DNA from: Lepraria neglecta
Lineage: Eukaryota > Ascomycota > Lecanoromycetes > Lecanorales > Stereocaulaceae
Assembly: GCA_033220425.1 (NCBI GenBank)
Contig: CM065647.1
Coordinates: 5,828,001-5,892,000, forward strand
Direction of reading: 5' to 3'
Length of the DNA stretch: 64,000 bases
The notes below the pieces were generated by a model. It saw only the letters and a program-made list of their open reading frames with translations, did no database searches and was not told the DNA's origin. Position numbers and translations under genes: made by a program. Below, one piece after another: positions 1 through 11,219 of the stretch (its first letter is position 1; the number at the start of each line of letters is the position of its first letter).

Positions 1-2560
1 ATATATCAGATAAGTAGGTCTTACCCTAATATTTAAGTAATACTAAATCCTATTAATCCCCTTTTAGTTTCGTTGCGAATATATCGTTAGTATAGGCCTT
101 TATAATCCTGTTAGTTATATCGGGTCCTAATATATAAAGGGTTATCGCTAATACCTAGTATAGTACTAATAATCCGTCCGCTTCTCTCTTTAGGATTAGT
201 TATTCCGTAATATTCTTTTCTTCTATATAGTCTAATCGTCTACTAAGGGTATCTACTCGACTATTATCCTTTCCTAGGGTATAGGTTATTTTAAACTTAT
301 ATTAGCTTAATAGTTCTAACTATCGAACTTATCTCCTATTTAACTCTTTTATTATTATAAAATTAAGAAGATTCTTATAATCCGTAAAGATAGTTAAGTC
401 TAAGTAGCTTTCTATATATACTCGCTAATTCTATAGTATATAAACTACAGCAAGTAGTTCCTTATCGTATATATCGTAGTTCTATTCTACTACTAATATC
501 TTCCTTGAATAATAGATAACTAGATACTACTTTTAGTCTTTTATTTAATATAGGTATACTCTAATTATAAGATCCGAGGCGTCTAGTTTAATACGAGCTA
601 GCTCGTTTATCTAAAAGGTATAGAGTACTAGTAGATCTAGATATACTTTTTTTAACGTTTCGAATAACTTCTATTAGTCTTTTCCCTATATAAATCTAAT
701 ATCCTTTTTTATAATATCTATTAGAGGTAGTACTATCTATTAGAGGTAGTACTTTCTTTAAGTAGTCTTCGATAAACTTCCTATTAAAGTTAGCAAATCC
801 TAAGAAGCTTTATACTACTTTAATATCCTATAGTATAGGCTATTCAGCTATAGCCTGAATCTTTTCTAGGCTTATACTAATACCTTATATACTAACTATA
901 AATCCTAGAAATTCTACCGACTATTAATAAAACTTATGCTTTTCTAGTTTAAGGAGAAGTTTTACTTATAATAGGTATCTAAGGATATCCTATATATACT
1001 TAATATATTCTTCTTTATTCTTAGAATAAATTAGTATATTATCAAGGTACGCTATTGCTATTCAATCTAAATATACTTATATAATATTATTAATAAGTAC
1101 TTAGCAGGTTACTAGTACGTTAGTAAGTCCAAATAGTATTACTAGATACTTATAGTAGCTATATCTTATTTAGAAGGTAGTTTTCTATTCTTCGCCTTCT
1201 TTTATTCGAATTAGGTTATATATACCTCTAAGATCTAGTTTAGTAAATATCTTTACTTTTCCGAGCCGGTTCTATAGCTCCCCTATATTTAGTAATAGAT
1301 ATCTATTTTTAAATAGTAATATCGTTTAACTTCTAATAGTCGATATATAGCCTTAAGCTTCTGTCCTTCTCTAGTGTAAAGAGGATTAGATAATCTACTA
1401 GTAATTTAGATTCCCGAATAAATCCCTTTTTAAGGTTCTTATTAATATATCTATAAAGTACTTTAAGTTCCTTCTCTAATAATACGTAAATGGGTCTAAA
1501 TATTAGTTACTTACTAGGTTCGAGTTCGATCTTATAATCCTATAGCTAATACTTAGGTAATACTCTTATATTCGTCTCTTCCTTAAATAAGTATACCTAC
1601 TTACTATATTCTTAAGGAACGGAGGGTATATTAGTTCCTCTCTTAACTCTTACTTCTTTATCCCGCTAATCTTTACTAGTAACTATAGAGTCGGACTACC
1701 TTTTAGTATCGTCCTTATACGAAGCTAAGGTAATATATACCTCGACCGGTCTTCGGTTCGACTTCTTATCTACTATTATCCGCTATTAATATATAGGTTT
1801 AATTTTAGTAATATATCTAAATCGTCTAATCTCGAGTACTCCTCTTATCTAATCGATTATTAGGTTATACTTCTTTAACTAAGGTATTCCTAAAATTATA
1901 TAATAAGTAGCTATCCTAATAATATTAAAGGTAATCTCCTTATAGTAGCGCTGAATTATAATAGGTAACGAAAGTATTTCTTTATCTACCTTTCCTATTA
2001 ATAGTATTAACTCGTTAGCTATCTAAAGATTATACTACTATAACTTCTTTTAAGTTAGTAGTCCTATTATTCGTACTAAGTCCCGTGAAATAAAGTTTCT
2101 AGTAGCTCTAGAATCTATTATCGCAACAGTCCGCTATCTATTAACAATTACCGGTATTTTAACGTATATATCGTACTGCGCGGAATATAAATGTTATTTA
2201 GGGGTTAATATATTAATCTCCTTATAGCTATCTCTACTATAAGAGATTACTCTTTTCCCTAATCGGGAAGGAATCCTATAAGTTCTTTCTATCTTATATA
2301 TTTCTAATACTTCTTATAGAGGTATATATACTATTCTATTATATAATATTCCTCTATATTTAGATCGTAGATTAATTCCCTTCGTAGATTATTTATCTAT
2401 ATTTATCCGTTTCCTAGAAAGTACTAATATTTCCGCTTTTAAGCTAGGTACCACTTATATAAATCTTTAATACAGTATATCTATCGTTAGAAACCGTATC
2501 CTTTAGATAGTTCCCCTTCTATATATTATCTTGCTAGTTTATATATTAGGTATAACCAAT
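1..2560 (-). pseudogene. pol of A1: protease, RT, start of RNase H (degenerate, partial)
   Basis: The protease motif at about 2085-2140 reads DSRATRNFIS; the family pattern is D-S/T-G-A, so both glycines are changed to Arg. RT follows: LRLYIDY at about 1321-1380 (the template-binding stretch before KLN) and YLDNILIYS at about 1038-1060, where the second catalytic Asp is Asn (GATGAT to GATAAT, a RIP change). RNase H/tether sequence continues to position 1 (FRDYKNLLNF near 370). Many in-frame stops rule out function. Assignment to Ty3/Gypsy (Metaviridae) rests on domain order and on identity with element C. Confidence 0.75.
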
Positions 2561-4030
2561 CTATATAGTATTTCTAATATATCCTCTAGTAAGCTAGGTG
2601 AAAGATATTGTTTCGGTAGTCTTTTTTAATTTCGATACTTGCCTATAGCTCCTTTAGTCTTTACTCTTTAGCTTTTTACTTTCCCTTCTCCTTAGATATA
2701 ATAAGTCTAGGCTCAGGTTTAATTAGTAGTTCCTTAGAGTTTACTTCTTCCTTAGATATAGTAGATCCAGGTATTAATTCCCTTAGTAGTCGTATATCTT
2801 CCTACTTAGCCTCCGACGTACTAAGGGCTTCTTCCTACTCTTAGTCTATTTCTTTATTCTAATCCTACTCCGATTCTTCTTAAGTATTACTACTATCTCT
2901 AATACTCAGGTTTTCTTCTTGTTAGTCCCTAATATATATATTAAATTCATCTATAAATTCATTATCGTTATTGGATTCTTCGTTAAGTTTATTCTATATT
3001 ATCCTATTATACTAGGAGTTAATATCTCCTTTAACTTTATCCTATATTGGTAGTTCTTCCTTAGGCGTACTATCTATATCGTCCTAGGTATATACTCTTT
3101 CTAGTATATTCAGCTGCGATTAATATACTATATTTTTCGACTTGCAGTCTCTAGCGAAGTAGCCCGGTTTACTATAGCTATAACACTTTAGTATTTTCTT
3201 GCCCCCGTACTACTTCTTACCCCTAGTAGGCCCTCTAAAGGCTTACTTTCCTTTCTTCTCTGTAAGGTCCAGTTCTATTAGTATTGGTCTATAAGGGTTA
3301 TATTCTTTGTATCCTAGGCGGTAGCTCTTCGATTTAGTAAAAAAGCTTAAGTATTCTATTCTACTAACTCCTCCGTTATACTTCTTCTCTATAACTCTTT
3401 TAAATAATCTATTATTAATCTCGATTACCTCTTTAATTAACTTATTAAGAGTATTAATAATATAACCCGTCCTTATAAGTTCGTCCTTAATATTATCTTT
3501 TAGTCCTCTTCGATATATAGTTATTAATATATTATTATCCTAGTCCGTCTTCGCTATATATTATTAAAACTAAGTTAAATACTTAGATATAGACTTCTTT
3601 TAGGTAAGGTGTTAGATAATATATATTACCGTATTGACTTTATTGGATAGTCTAAATATATAGTAGATTTCGAGTCTAAACCGTGCTATACTCTCTATCT
3701 ATACTTTAACTTCTATATTATCTTCGTCCTCCGATTCTTCTATATACTTCTTTAGGAATAGATTAACCTATTTTTAGGCCCTTCTATATAAGTAGGTAAT
3801 TACGAAGGTAGAGTATCGTTATATAGGTATATATCCTCCTTAGAATACTAGAAATAATATTACCTAAGATAACTATCTCTTAAGCTTATCTCTTTCTCCG
3901 TAGTATAAGTTAGGCTAGACTATCTTAATATATTTGCTAAGTCCTTTATTAACTATTAGTCGTTATTATCCTCCCGACGAACTTAGGGTAATAACTCTAG
4001 GGTCTCTTAGTATAGTATTTATCCTTAAGG
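2560..4030 (-). pseudogene. gag of A1 (degenerate)
   Basis: Coding strand is minus. The best landmark is a retroviral-type zinc knuckle at about 3141-3185, reading C-Y-S-Y-S-K-P-G-Y-F-A-R-D-C. The second cysteine and the histidine of the C-x2-C-x4-H-x4-C pattern are both Tyr, as expected from RIP of TGC and CAC codons. Upstream sequence is polar and broken by TAG stops. The counterpart in element C is at about 52920-52970. The knuckle would bind RNA and help package the transcript. Borders are approximate. Confidence 0.65.
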
Positions 4031-4040
4031 GTATTTAAAG

Positions 4041-4494
4041 TATTATAAACCGTACGTACTAGTATCGTATTATAGATTAATTCTTACTAGGATAGAGGTA
4101 TATAGAGTAAGAAGGTAAAGCAGGCTTTAAGTAATACTAAGCGGGTCTAGTATATAATTAGGGGATATATATTTAGTGCCTAGCCTAGGAGATCTATCGT
4201 ATATAGTAAATAATTGAATAGGAAGTTAAGCACGCTACTCTATATAATAAGCAGTACTCTATATATATAGCAAGTAGAACTCTACGCCAAGCCTTTATGA
4301 TCGCAATGATCGTACTGCGCTTATTACGCTTATCATCCATGATCGCTTTGATCGTACTACGCTTATTACGCTTATCGCTTACTATACTAAGACCTTAGGG
4401 TCTTATCTAAGTCGAGTATAGTTAGCCTAACTCGTACTATAACGGGCACTACGCTATGCGGGCGCATCCCTGATTATAGTTCCTAGTCTTAATA
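4041..4494 (-). repeat. 5' LTR of A1 (about 454 bp)
   Basis: On the minus strand it begins TATTAAGACTAGGAAC and ends GTTTATAATA just before the internal sequence at 4040. The TG...CA termini expected of an LTR appear as TA...TA, as RIP would produce. Related LTRs occur at 16080-16491 and 16861-17023, in the pieces of C2's LTR, and more distantly in element C. The shared GATAAGCG/AGCGCAATGAGCG-like repeats in the U3-like half are easy to see. Confidence 0.8.
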
Positions 4495-4720
4495 ACTTCT
4501 TCGTAGTACTTCCCCGCGCTATATATATTATATAATATCGAGATAATTTCATAAGTTTTAGAGTTAATTATTAGCTTGCTTACGTATCAAGAATTTTTAG
4601 AATCGGCCTATTTACGTAAAAGTTATAAGTAAAAGAAGCGTTTTCGCTATATTTTGTAGATAGCGCAAGCTTAGTAATAAATACTAAGTATTAAGCTTAG
4701 TATTTGCCTTCTCATCCAAA
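4495..4720 (+). repeat. Repeat G, partial copy, RIP-mutated
   Basis: Starts ACTTCTTCGTAGTACTTCC and continues through the CGAGATAATTTCATAAG and AAGAATTTTTAGAATCGG blocks seen in the better kept copies at 20113-21062 and 58554-59513. Only about one internal monomer is present. The left edge is the A1 LTR, so A1 probably inserted here. The 70 bases from 4721 to 4791 are AT-rich and show nothing I recognise. Confidence 0.7.
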
Positions 4721-4791
4721 TAAACCAGGTAATATATATATTTAGCGCTATTACTTCTTATCCTAATTCAATAGCACTAGAGATAAGATAT

Positions 4792-5001
4792 TATCACGGC
4801 TTGGCCTTTGCTTACTATTGGTACCGATACGCGTAGTATAGAGTATGGTTATCGAACGTTCGATTATTGCTTATCGCTCATGGCTAGCGGCTTAGTGCGT
4901 CTCCAAGACGCGTAGGCTTCATGTATCTATCTTCTCTCCTTAGATATATCCTTCTAGTTATACTTTACCCCTATCGACTCGCTCTAGGCAGGCCCCTAAT
5001 A
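4792..5001 (+). repeat. 5' LTR of D1 (about 210 bp)
   Basis: Runs from TATCACGGCTTGG to GGCCCCTAATA. The D2 LTR (60216-60429) has the unmutated ends TGTCACGG and CCCTGACA, which fixes the borders. It contains the palindromic block TCGAACGTTCGA. Confidence 0.85.
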
Positions 5002-5099
5002 TTAGAATATATCTTATCCTTATCCTGCCCTCATGCGCTTATCAGCGAGGTTAAATAAACGGTAGGGCTCGTAAGCCGGTTAGCGAGCATAAACAAACG

Positions 5100-6385
5100 A
5101 CGCGGAAGGTCCCTGAGTCTATACTGTAGGAGTAATCACTAAGGCTATACTACTAGAGAGCTCTGCGGAGTATAAGAACGGTATACCAGTCTACCTATAG
5201 CCAATACGAGTTACTATATTGAAGAAAAAAAACACCTCTATACCAAAATAACCGACTATATACGCTATAGCACGAGTCCAACTAGGCGAATCCTTACCCT
5301 AGGATATAGAGTAATAGCGCGACAACATCCTATAACAAGCGCAAGCATATCGACGCGTATCAATTATCCCTTAAGACGCGTCTACCGGTACTAAAGATGC
5401 TGAGACTCTATAGGATATTAGTAATATACTATAATTATAGTACTAGGCTAAGTATTAGCTAGCTCAGCTACTATAATCCCTCGAAGAACTCCGTTAGGAG
5501 CGTAACGCTACCCTCTTCTATATCGAAGAATAGAGTAATATAGTCGATAAGGTCGATCGAGCCAACGATACTACTATATCGGCCTAATACTAGAAGAAAG
5601 TAGCTTAAGAGAAGGTCCGAACGCTATAATCGTAGAATATAGATCTAGAAGATCGGAATACTTGTTAGGAGGAATGTATTACCGAATTACAAGCGGATAG
5701 ATCTCCCTAGCGCTAGGAGACTCTAAGTTTAATAGTTAGCGATTCGAAGACTCGTATACTAAAGGTACCCGATCTACCGCTATATTGCGAGATAGATAGC
5801 GACCTTACTATTAAGGACTAGATCTAGCGAATTCACGACAAGCTTATAATCAACGAGGATCACTTTAAAGATAACGCTGCCCGAGCGATCTACGTTATCT
5901 CTTATATAGGAGGTACTATAGTAAAGTATATCCAAGCCTATCGAACGAACGATTCCGAATACTTCACGAATCCGGAAGAAGTCTTTAGTACGTTAAGCGA
6001 TATTATAGAGAATCCGAATAAGAAGGATAATATACGCCGTAGTTTCAAGACACTAAGATAGAAGGCTACCGATACCTTTACTACCTTCTTCTTCTAGTTC
6101 CGTATATATACTAACTACCTAAAGCTAGATAAGAAGACTATAATCGATAAGTTAAAGGATAAAGTCAATCTCCGCCTACAAGATACGATTGCAGCTACCC
6201 CTTATAACTTCCGTACCTTGAAGGAGCTTAGCGACTTATATTAGCGGGTAGATAATTAACAGCGCTATATAAGCGAGAAGCGTAAGCGAATAGTATTAGC
6301 TTTAATACGCTCGTTAACTCGGACTCCGCCAGCTACGAATCAGCGTACCTTACCTATATACGTCCCCCCTGCGAAACGACAATCT
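5100..6385 (+). pseudogene. gag of D1, first part (degenerate)
   Basis: A long plus-strand frame with TAG/TAA breaks. The N-terminal half is rich in Gln, Glu, Leu and Arg and looks like a coiled coil (about 5440-5700). A capsid-like segment follows (about 6060-6290) with FFFQFRIYTNYLKL and KLKDKVNLRLQDT. The equivalent block in element B is at about 47165-47290 (FYIEFRKLTSYL, GLKDKVNPRLKEA), which supports the gag call. The frame is cut at 6385 by the Ngaro element and resumes at 10963. Confidence 0.7.
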
Positions 6386-6388
6386 GTT

Positions 6389-6522
6389 GATTAGTATTCT
6401 CACTCCTGAAGCTATACACACCGGCACAAGTGGATATGTAAATAGATGCTTGGGCGGTCCAACGCCAGGGCTAGTAAGCCTAGAAAGGCCACTACAGGTG
6501 CCCCAGCGCTAGAAAACTCCCA
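6389..6522 (-). repeat. Ngaro split direct repeat B2 (terminal)
   Basis: 134 bp, matching 6772-6905 base for base apart from about ten mostly C/T and G/A substitutions. It is the 3' terminus of the element in coding orientation. Confidence 0.85.
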
Positions 6523-6588
6523 TGCCTAGGCGGCATAGACCTGGAGTGTAGATAGGCTATATATAGGCTATATATAAGGTGCGAGTAG

Positions 6589-6771
6589 GCGGGAAAGAAC
6601 TACTATAGCTCTGAAAGAGATGAACTCGACTAAAGAGCCAACTACTGGTGGGATACTTATATAAATAGTGTTCTTAGAAAGCACGGATCTCTCGCTATAG
6701 CCCATAGTTATAGCGTATAGCTGAAACCGCATCTGATTATAAGATACACTAACCTATAGTCCCACTGTAGC
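6589..6771 (-). repeat. Ngaro split direct repeat A2
   Basis: Second copy of the 10775-10960 repeat. It abuts repeat B1 at 6772 with no spacer. A 66-bp segment (6523-6588) with a short tandem GGCTATATATA separates it from B2. Confidence 0.85.
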
Positions 6772-6905
6772 GATTACTGTTCTCACTCCTAAAGCTATAT
6801 ATACCGGCATAAGTGGATATGTAAATAGATGCTTGGGCGGTCCAACGCCAGGGCTAGCAAGCCTAGAAAGGCCACCACAGGTGCCCCAGCGCTAGAAAAC
6901 TCCCA
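6772..6905 (-). repeat. Ngaro split direct repeat B1
   Basis: 134 bp, from GATTACTGTTCTCACTCC to AGAAAACTCCCA, matching 6389-6522 at the same length. The recombinase gene ends just beyond it, at about 7020. Confidence 0.85.
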
Positions 6906-7014
6906 GACACCCAAATAACGCCCCCGTAGAGGGTTTCAGAGGAAGGCCTCGCAGGGTAGCTCCTGGCGAGTATCGCCAGCACTAGCGCTGCTGGTGCCGA
7001 CGTAATACTATAAG

Positions 7015-7650
7015 TATTCGCTTAGGATAAGTGACTATATATAGATAATAGGAGTCCGACTTCTATCGCCCTAATAGCTGGATCTCTTCGTTACTAAGGC
7101 CTGCCTCTTATATAGATATAGTAGCCCCCCTACGGAAGGAGTATCCTGAATAATAACCTTCTACCCCAAGTAATATAAGTACTTAACGGAGGTGACTCGT
7201 AACGATTTCCCTTATAAATATAGAGCCTCCTAGCTGGAAGAGGGGACTATTTAGTATAGTCTTCCACTTGAATAAATGGCGTAAGGCCTTAACTATATAT
7301 GCTCTATCGCCGGAAGCTACGATAGTAAGGGTAATACCACGCCTAAAAGGGTCCGCTTTTAATGCTAGGAGCGTGAGCTCTAGATAGTTCTTATATAGCC
7401 TTACTGAGCGACGAGTCAGGAACTACTGCCTGAATTCGTGATTATTATAATTACTTGCGGTATAGGTAAACTCCTCTACACGGAGGAATACGGCAAATAC
7501 GAGGCAAAAGGCCGTATATAACGTTGAACTAATCTCGTTATACTGGTTAAAATAAGGGAGGATTTATAGGAGTAGATCCTTGGTAATAGGACGTCTTTCT
7601 TTTGTCCCAGCCTCGCCCTATAGGCGTTGTATACCCGCTATTATACGTTC
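7015..7650 (-). pseudogene. Ngaro tyrosine recombinase (degenerate)
   Basis: The minus-strand frame contains the catalytic series of DIRS-order recombinases. KERRPITKDLLL lies near 7590 and FAVFLRVEEFTYTAS near 7480; the Arg of LRVEE is the first catalytic Arg. SGYSFRRGATISI lies near 7125, the H-x2-R box with His changed to Tyr by RIP. EEIQLLGR and SDSYYLYI lie near 7080-7040; the last Tyr is the candidate nucleophile. Three or four RIP stops are present. The enzyme would integrate a circular cDNA, which explains the lack of LTRs and integrase. The assignment separates this element from Gypsy and LINE types. Confidence 0.88.
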
Positions 7651-7989
7651 TAACTACGGGTTATAAAATACTACGAGGCCTCTATAGCCTATATCTATAT
7701 ACGCTAATCTAACGCCTGTTAAGTAGGTCTTAACTATCTTCGCCTTGACCCGTTTCGTACTAAGATCTGCTATCTAACTAGCTAATAAGTTCACCGTCGC
7801 TGGAAAGGGAGGTATAATTCCCCTAAGTATATAATAGGTAATGTATAACTGCGTTGGTATAGTATACGTTTTTCGAGTTTTCGTTACTAGCCCCTACTAT
7901 AGAAGTCGAGCGGCTTCTCGTGGCAGTGCGGTCTAACTATACCAAGATTATAGTAGGTCTCGCCCTGACTCGGTAGGGATATAGCTAGG

Positions 7990-9800
7990 TGACCTAGCTG
8001 AGGGTATCTGTCAGCGATTTTTCGATACCGGAATCGCGAGAGGTTATCGGCTAGTTGGTTAGCTCCCGTTGGGATCCATTCTGGAACCAAGTAGATATTA
8101 TATCTAGTCGTAAGCATAGCTATATCCCTTAATAGAGCCATAGCTGGTCCACGGATCGAGAATTTATGTAGCCTATAGATACAGGTATTATTATCGCAAT
8201 AAAGGGTTAATTTTGATCCCCGGAGTCGTTCTAACTATAGCTGAATCGCGTGAAGAATAGCCTTCATTTCTTTAAATTATATATCTTTTCGATGATAGCG
8301 TATAGCGACCGGTATACTAAAGACGTCCTAGACCGAGTATAACTAGGCTGGGTGATTAAGAATGTAGCCCTCTATACCAAGCCTCCTAGAGGCATTAGTC
8401 TATATATACTATAATTATTAACTAACGACGTGACGTAGTAGTTTAAGGCTATTCTAGTCCTTTAAGAAGGTATACTACTATAGTAGATTAGCCTTTATAG
8501 CTGCGGTAATATATAGGATAGCTACTAGCTTCCGAATTGCGTCAAAAAGTCGCCTTAAGAAGGCCCTTCCTAGAACTATAATTTTGGCCGCAAATAATAG
8601 AAAACCGACTACTAACTCGAGCTCCGAATATGGGATTATAGGCCTTTTAAGGAGGCCTTACGCTATATTTCTTGCCCTATCTAGCTTGTCCGAAGGGAGT
8701 CGTACCTGTATAAGGATACTATCGAATTTAATTCCTATAAAATCGGCTTTTATACTTATCGCATCCTTCGAATAGTTAACTAATAGGCCTAATTCGTTAT
8801 ATACTTAGTCGAATTAATAGCTATATACGATAGCGTCGGCTTATAGTGCTAGAATAGCGAAGAAATCATCCAAATAGTATAATACTATAGCCCATAGTAA
8901 TACTGCGGTTATAATCTAGTTAACTACCTTCGCAAACAGGTTAAAGAGGAACGATACTATACGTAAACTAAAGGGTAGATAGCGTTCTTTCTAGTAGAAA
9001 CCATTGCAGTAGAAACCTAGTAGCTACTAGTCTAAAGTAGCTACTAGAATATGACGAAAGGCGTCTTTCAGGTCTCGCTTAACGAATTAAGCCCCTGGAC
9101 CTTGTTACAGCAGCGTATCCACAGCGTTATCGTACGCTATATACTCTAAGGCGCCCTAATCGTAAGGTATACCGTTATTAACTGAGCTGCCGTATAGAAA
9201 TAAGAGGTTATAAATACGTCTCTAACCCCTATCGTACTTCGGGACTAAATCTAGCAGCGAATAGACGTACCGGGGCTCTGTTTAATAGTCTACTTGAGTT
9301 AACTGGTTATACTAAAGCTGTTTTTGAAGGTCCGCAGTTAATATATCTAGTGCTGTATATACTAATTGGTAGTTTTGACTAAGGTATTGGAGGTCTATAC
9401 CTCTATACCCGATTTTTGCCCTCTTCTAAAGAATAGCCGCTAGGGTCTTGGCGAAGGTTTGATCGGGGTGATTCTTTAACTATTTACACTAACTATCAAC
9501 GCGTAGCGGGCCCTGATAGGGTAGATCTAGATCGGATAGGTCGAGGAGTAAGTATAGAAAACCTTCTGCTACGCATAGTAGTAATATAGGCACCTGCGGG
9601 TACTCTAGGAGTTATTCCGACTTAGAAATTCGATTTACTAGTAGTATCAAGTTAGCGTTATTCGAGGCCGAGTTAGCCCTTAAGTACGCATTTACTAGGT
9701 AATTCTACTAATATATAGAATAGATATAAAGATACCTGCAGCGGTCGCGTAGATAGTAGCCGCTATTGAACGATCTATACGTGAATAGACCTGAAGAGGA
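7990..9800 (-). pseudogene. Ngaro reverse transcriptase and RNase H (degenerate)
   Basis: The minus-strand frame shows the DIRS/Ngaro RT series: YDRGQRRIYNLLF (about 9220), FVKRDLKDAFRHIPVA (about 9070), LLGFYQNGFYQKERYLPF (about 9000, with TAG at Trp positions), FLFNLFAKVVN (about 8935) and the catalytic box YYLDDFFAI at about 8845-8880 with both Asp kept. RNase H follows (about 8400-8000), ending WIPTGANQLADNLSRFR at about 8010-8070, the usual tail of this domain in DIRS-like elements. The last 85 codons (8141-7887) are free of stops. RT copies the element RNA; RNase H removes the template. Confidence 0.85.
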
Positions 9801-9899
9801 GGATTTTAAGGCACTACTACCTGCGTATAATCTAGTATTACCCTATATAGATATCCTTCGGACTAAGAGGTCTGAGTAGCGTCTATCATCGATCGACTA

Positions 9900-10667
9900 G
9901 GCTACTAGATCATCCTAGCTACTCAGGATACGTATAGTAATAAATACGTGATGGTATACGCGGATAGAGTCAAATTTATAGTATATATATAGCTCCGCAA
10001 GGCGAAGGCGGTAGTCCGAAAGGGCTACCTATAACTATATACTTACTATAGGGTGCGCAAAGTGATAAACGGCCTAGCTATATACCTCGAAATACTGCAG
10101 AAGGTATACTAACTCGTTGGTTTCCTGGATTATATCGCTATCTATACGATTGGTATAGTTATAGGCTAGCTTTATAAGGTATTCTATCTTAAACGTTCTA
10201 AAGAAGATTTACTTAAAATATTTAATATTAATAGTATAATAGCGCTTATAAAGACTAAGAAAGGGTTTCTTACCTTCGGTATACTTGAAAGAGACTATTA
10301 GGCTATCCCTCTCCTCCGAGTCGGTACTAGAAATAGATAAATAGCGATAACGATAACGGCGACGGCGACTATATAACTTATAGACTCGATAGCAATCCTG
10401 GTAATCGCGCTGGCCCTCTAGCGCCGCCGCCAGGCGGTATTTTAACTCGCGAATTTGATCACGGTGACTAGGAGGAGGTGTTTCGTCGATAAGGCTTGGG
10501 CTGATAGTTCCTGAAGAGGTAGCAGATACCTGTAATTCGAGAGGGGGTGTAGCAGCCCTCCGGGTGGCTGTTATAGCTTATTTGGGGTTCTTGGAGGTCT
10601 TAGGGGCCGTCTTGGAGGCTTTCTTGGAGGCTTTCTTAGAGGCTAATTTACGTGTAGCGACGGCCAT
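9900..10667 (-). pseudogene. Ngaro ORF1 (gag-like)
   Basis: The start ATG is at 10667 on the minus strand, about 110 bp inside repeat A1. The N-terminus is very basic, with KLASKKASKKASKTAPKTSK, followed by a TAA in place of a Gln codon. A proline/serine stretch and an Arg/Tyr-rich stretch (RRRRYRYRYLSISS, about 10330-10380) come next. I see no zinc knuckle. Its position ahead of RT fits the nucleic-acid-binding first ORF of Ngaro elements. The end is uncertain. Confidence 0.55.
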
Positions 10668-10774
10668 AACTAGGTAATACTAAGGTGTTTATGCTTAGAA
10701 GGAGGTATAGAAGAATATAAGTATCGATCGGATAAAAGGATGGATAGGCTAATGTATACCTAGGCTCAATTGAT

Positions 10775-10960
10775 GCGCAAAGAACTACTATAGCTCTAAA
10801 AGAGATGAACTCGACTAAAGAGCTAACTACTGGTGGGATACTTATATAAGTAGTGCTCTCAGAAAGCACGGATCTCTCGCTATAGCCCATGGTTATAGCG
10901 CATGGCTGAAACCGCATCCGATCATGAGACACACTAACCTATAGTCCCACTGTAGCGAAT
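10775..10960 (-). repeat. Ngaro split direct repeat A1
   Basis: About 186 bp, from GCGCAAAGAACTACTATAGC to CCCACTGTAGCGAA on the plus strand. It matches 6589-6771 almost throughout, with mainly C/T and G/A differences. It lies at the 5' end of the element in coding orientation and probably holds the transcription start. Confidence 0.85.
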
Positions 10961-10962
10961 CT

Positions 10963-11215
10963 ACTATCGTTATCGTACCTCGCCGTCCTATATTACCTCG
11001 TAAAGACGGACCTCTAACCAAGTTATAAGACTCTAAGCGATACTATATTTATAATAAGGAAGGGTATTTTACTATAGACTACCCTAAGAAGAGGAAGGAG
11101 ACTATTCGAAGGATATAGGACGAAGTAGGCGAAGCTAATAAAGGAGAGGAGGAAAAGATACCTAGCAATATTAGTAAGATAGAAGACTACTTAGAGTCGG
11201 AAAACTAGAAGTCCT
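10963..11215 (+). pseudogene. gag of D1, second part with zinc knuckle (degenerate)
   Basis: The C-terminal end of the gag interrupted at 6385. The knuckle at about 11039-11085 reads Y-Y-I-Y-N-K-E-G-Y-F-T-I-D-Y-P-K, so all three Cys positions and the His are Tyr. That is the signature of RIP on a C-x2-C-x4-H-x4-C box. An acidic stretch follows (about 11090-11215). Confidence 0.65.
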
Positions 11216-11219
11216 CAGG

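Larger units (their letters stand above)
1..4494 (-). mobile_element. Gypsy-type LTR retrotransposon A1, cut by the left window edge
   Basis: Read on the minus strand the order is LTR, gag with a CCHC zinc knuckle, aspartic protease, reverse transcriptase and the start of RNase H. The integrase and 3' LTR would lie left of position 1. The order matches the complete element C at 51657-58197, and the pol similarity is visible by eye, for example the block at 780-810 against 55205-55240. RIP is heavy: stops occur throughout and the RT catalytic box is altered. The element appears to have landed in a copy of repeat G, whose sequence starts directly at 4495. Family placement is firm; the left end is not visible. 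Confidence 0.85.
6386..10962 (-). mobile_element. Ngaro-type (DIRS order) tyrosine-recombinase retrotransposon
   Basis: Coding strand is minus. The element lies inside the gag of D1 and carries ORF1, RT, RNase H and a tyrosine recombinase. It has split direct repeats instead of LTRs. In coding order: repeat A1 (10960-10775), genes, repeat B1 (6905-6772), A2 (6771-6589), B2 (6522-6389), so B1 and A2 abut and B2 is terminal. That is the A1-ORFs-B1-A2-B2 plan of Ngaro/VIPER elements. AATCT is present at both junctions (6381-6385 and 10958-10962) and no longer duplication is seen, consistent with recombinase-mediated insertion of a circle. Length 4577 bp is typical. RIP stops are fewer than in D1. 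Confidence 0.9.

Noticed and set aside
7015-7650. Starship captain (DUF3435-type tyrosine recombinase)
   Set aside because: The recombinase is in one element with an RT and split direct repeats, which is the Ngaro plan. The 17.8-kb element has TIRs and a Plavaka-type transposase, so it is not a Starship either.
8584-8775. 63-codon plus-strand frame
   Set aside because: Lies antisense to the Ngaro RT/RNase H region, which has clear motifs on the minus strand.
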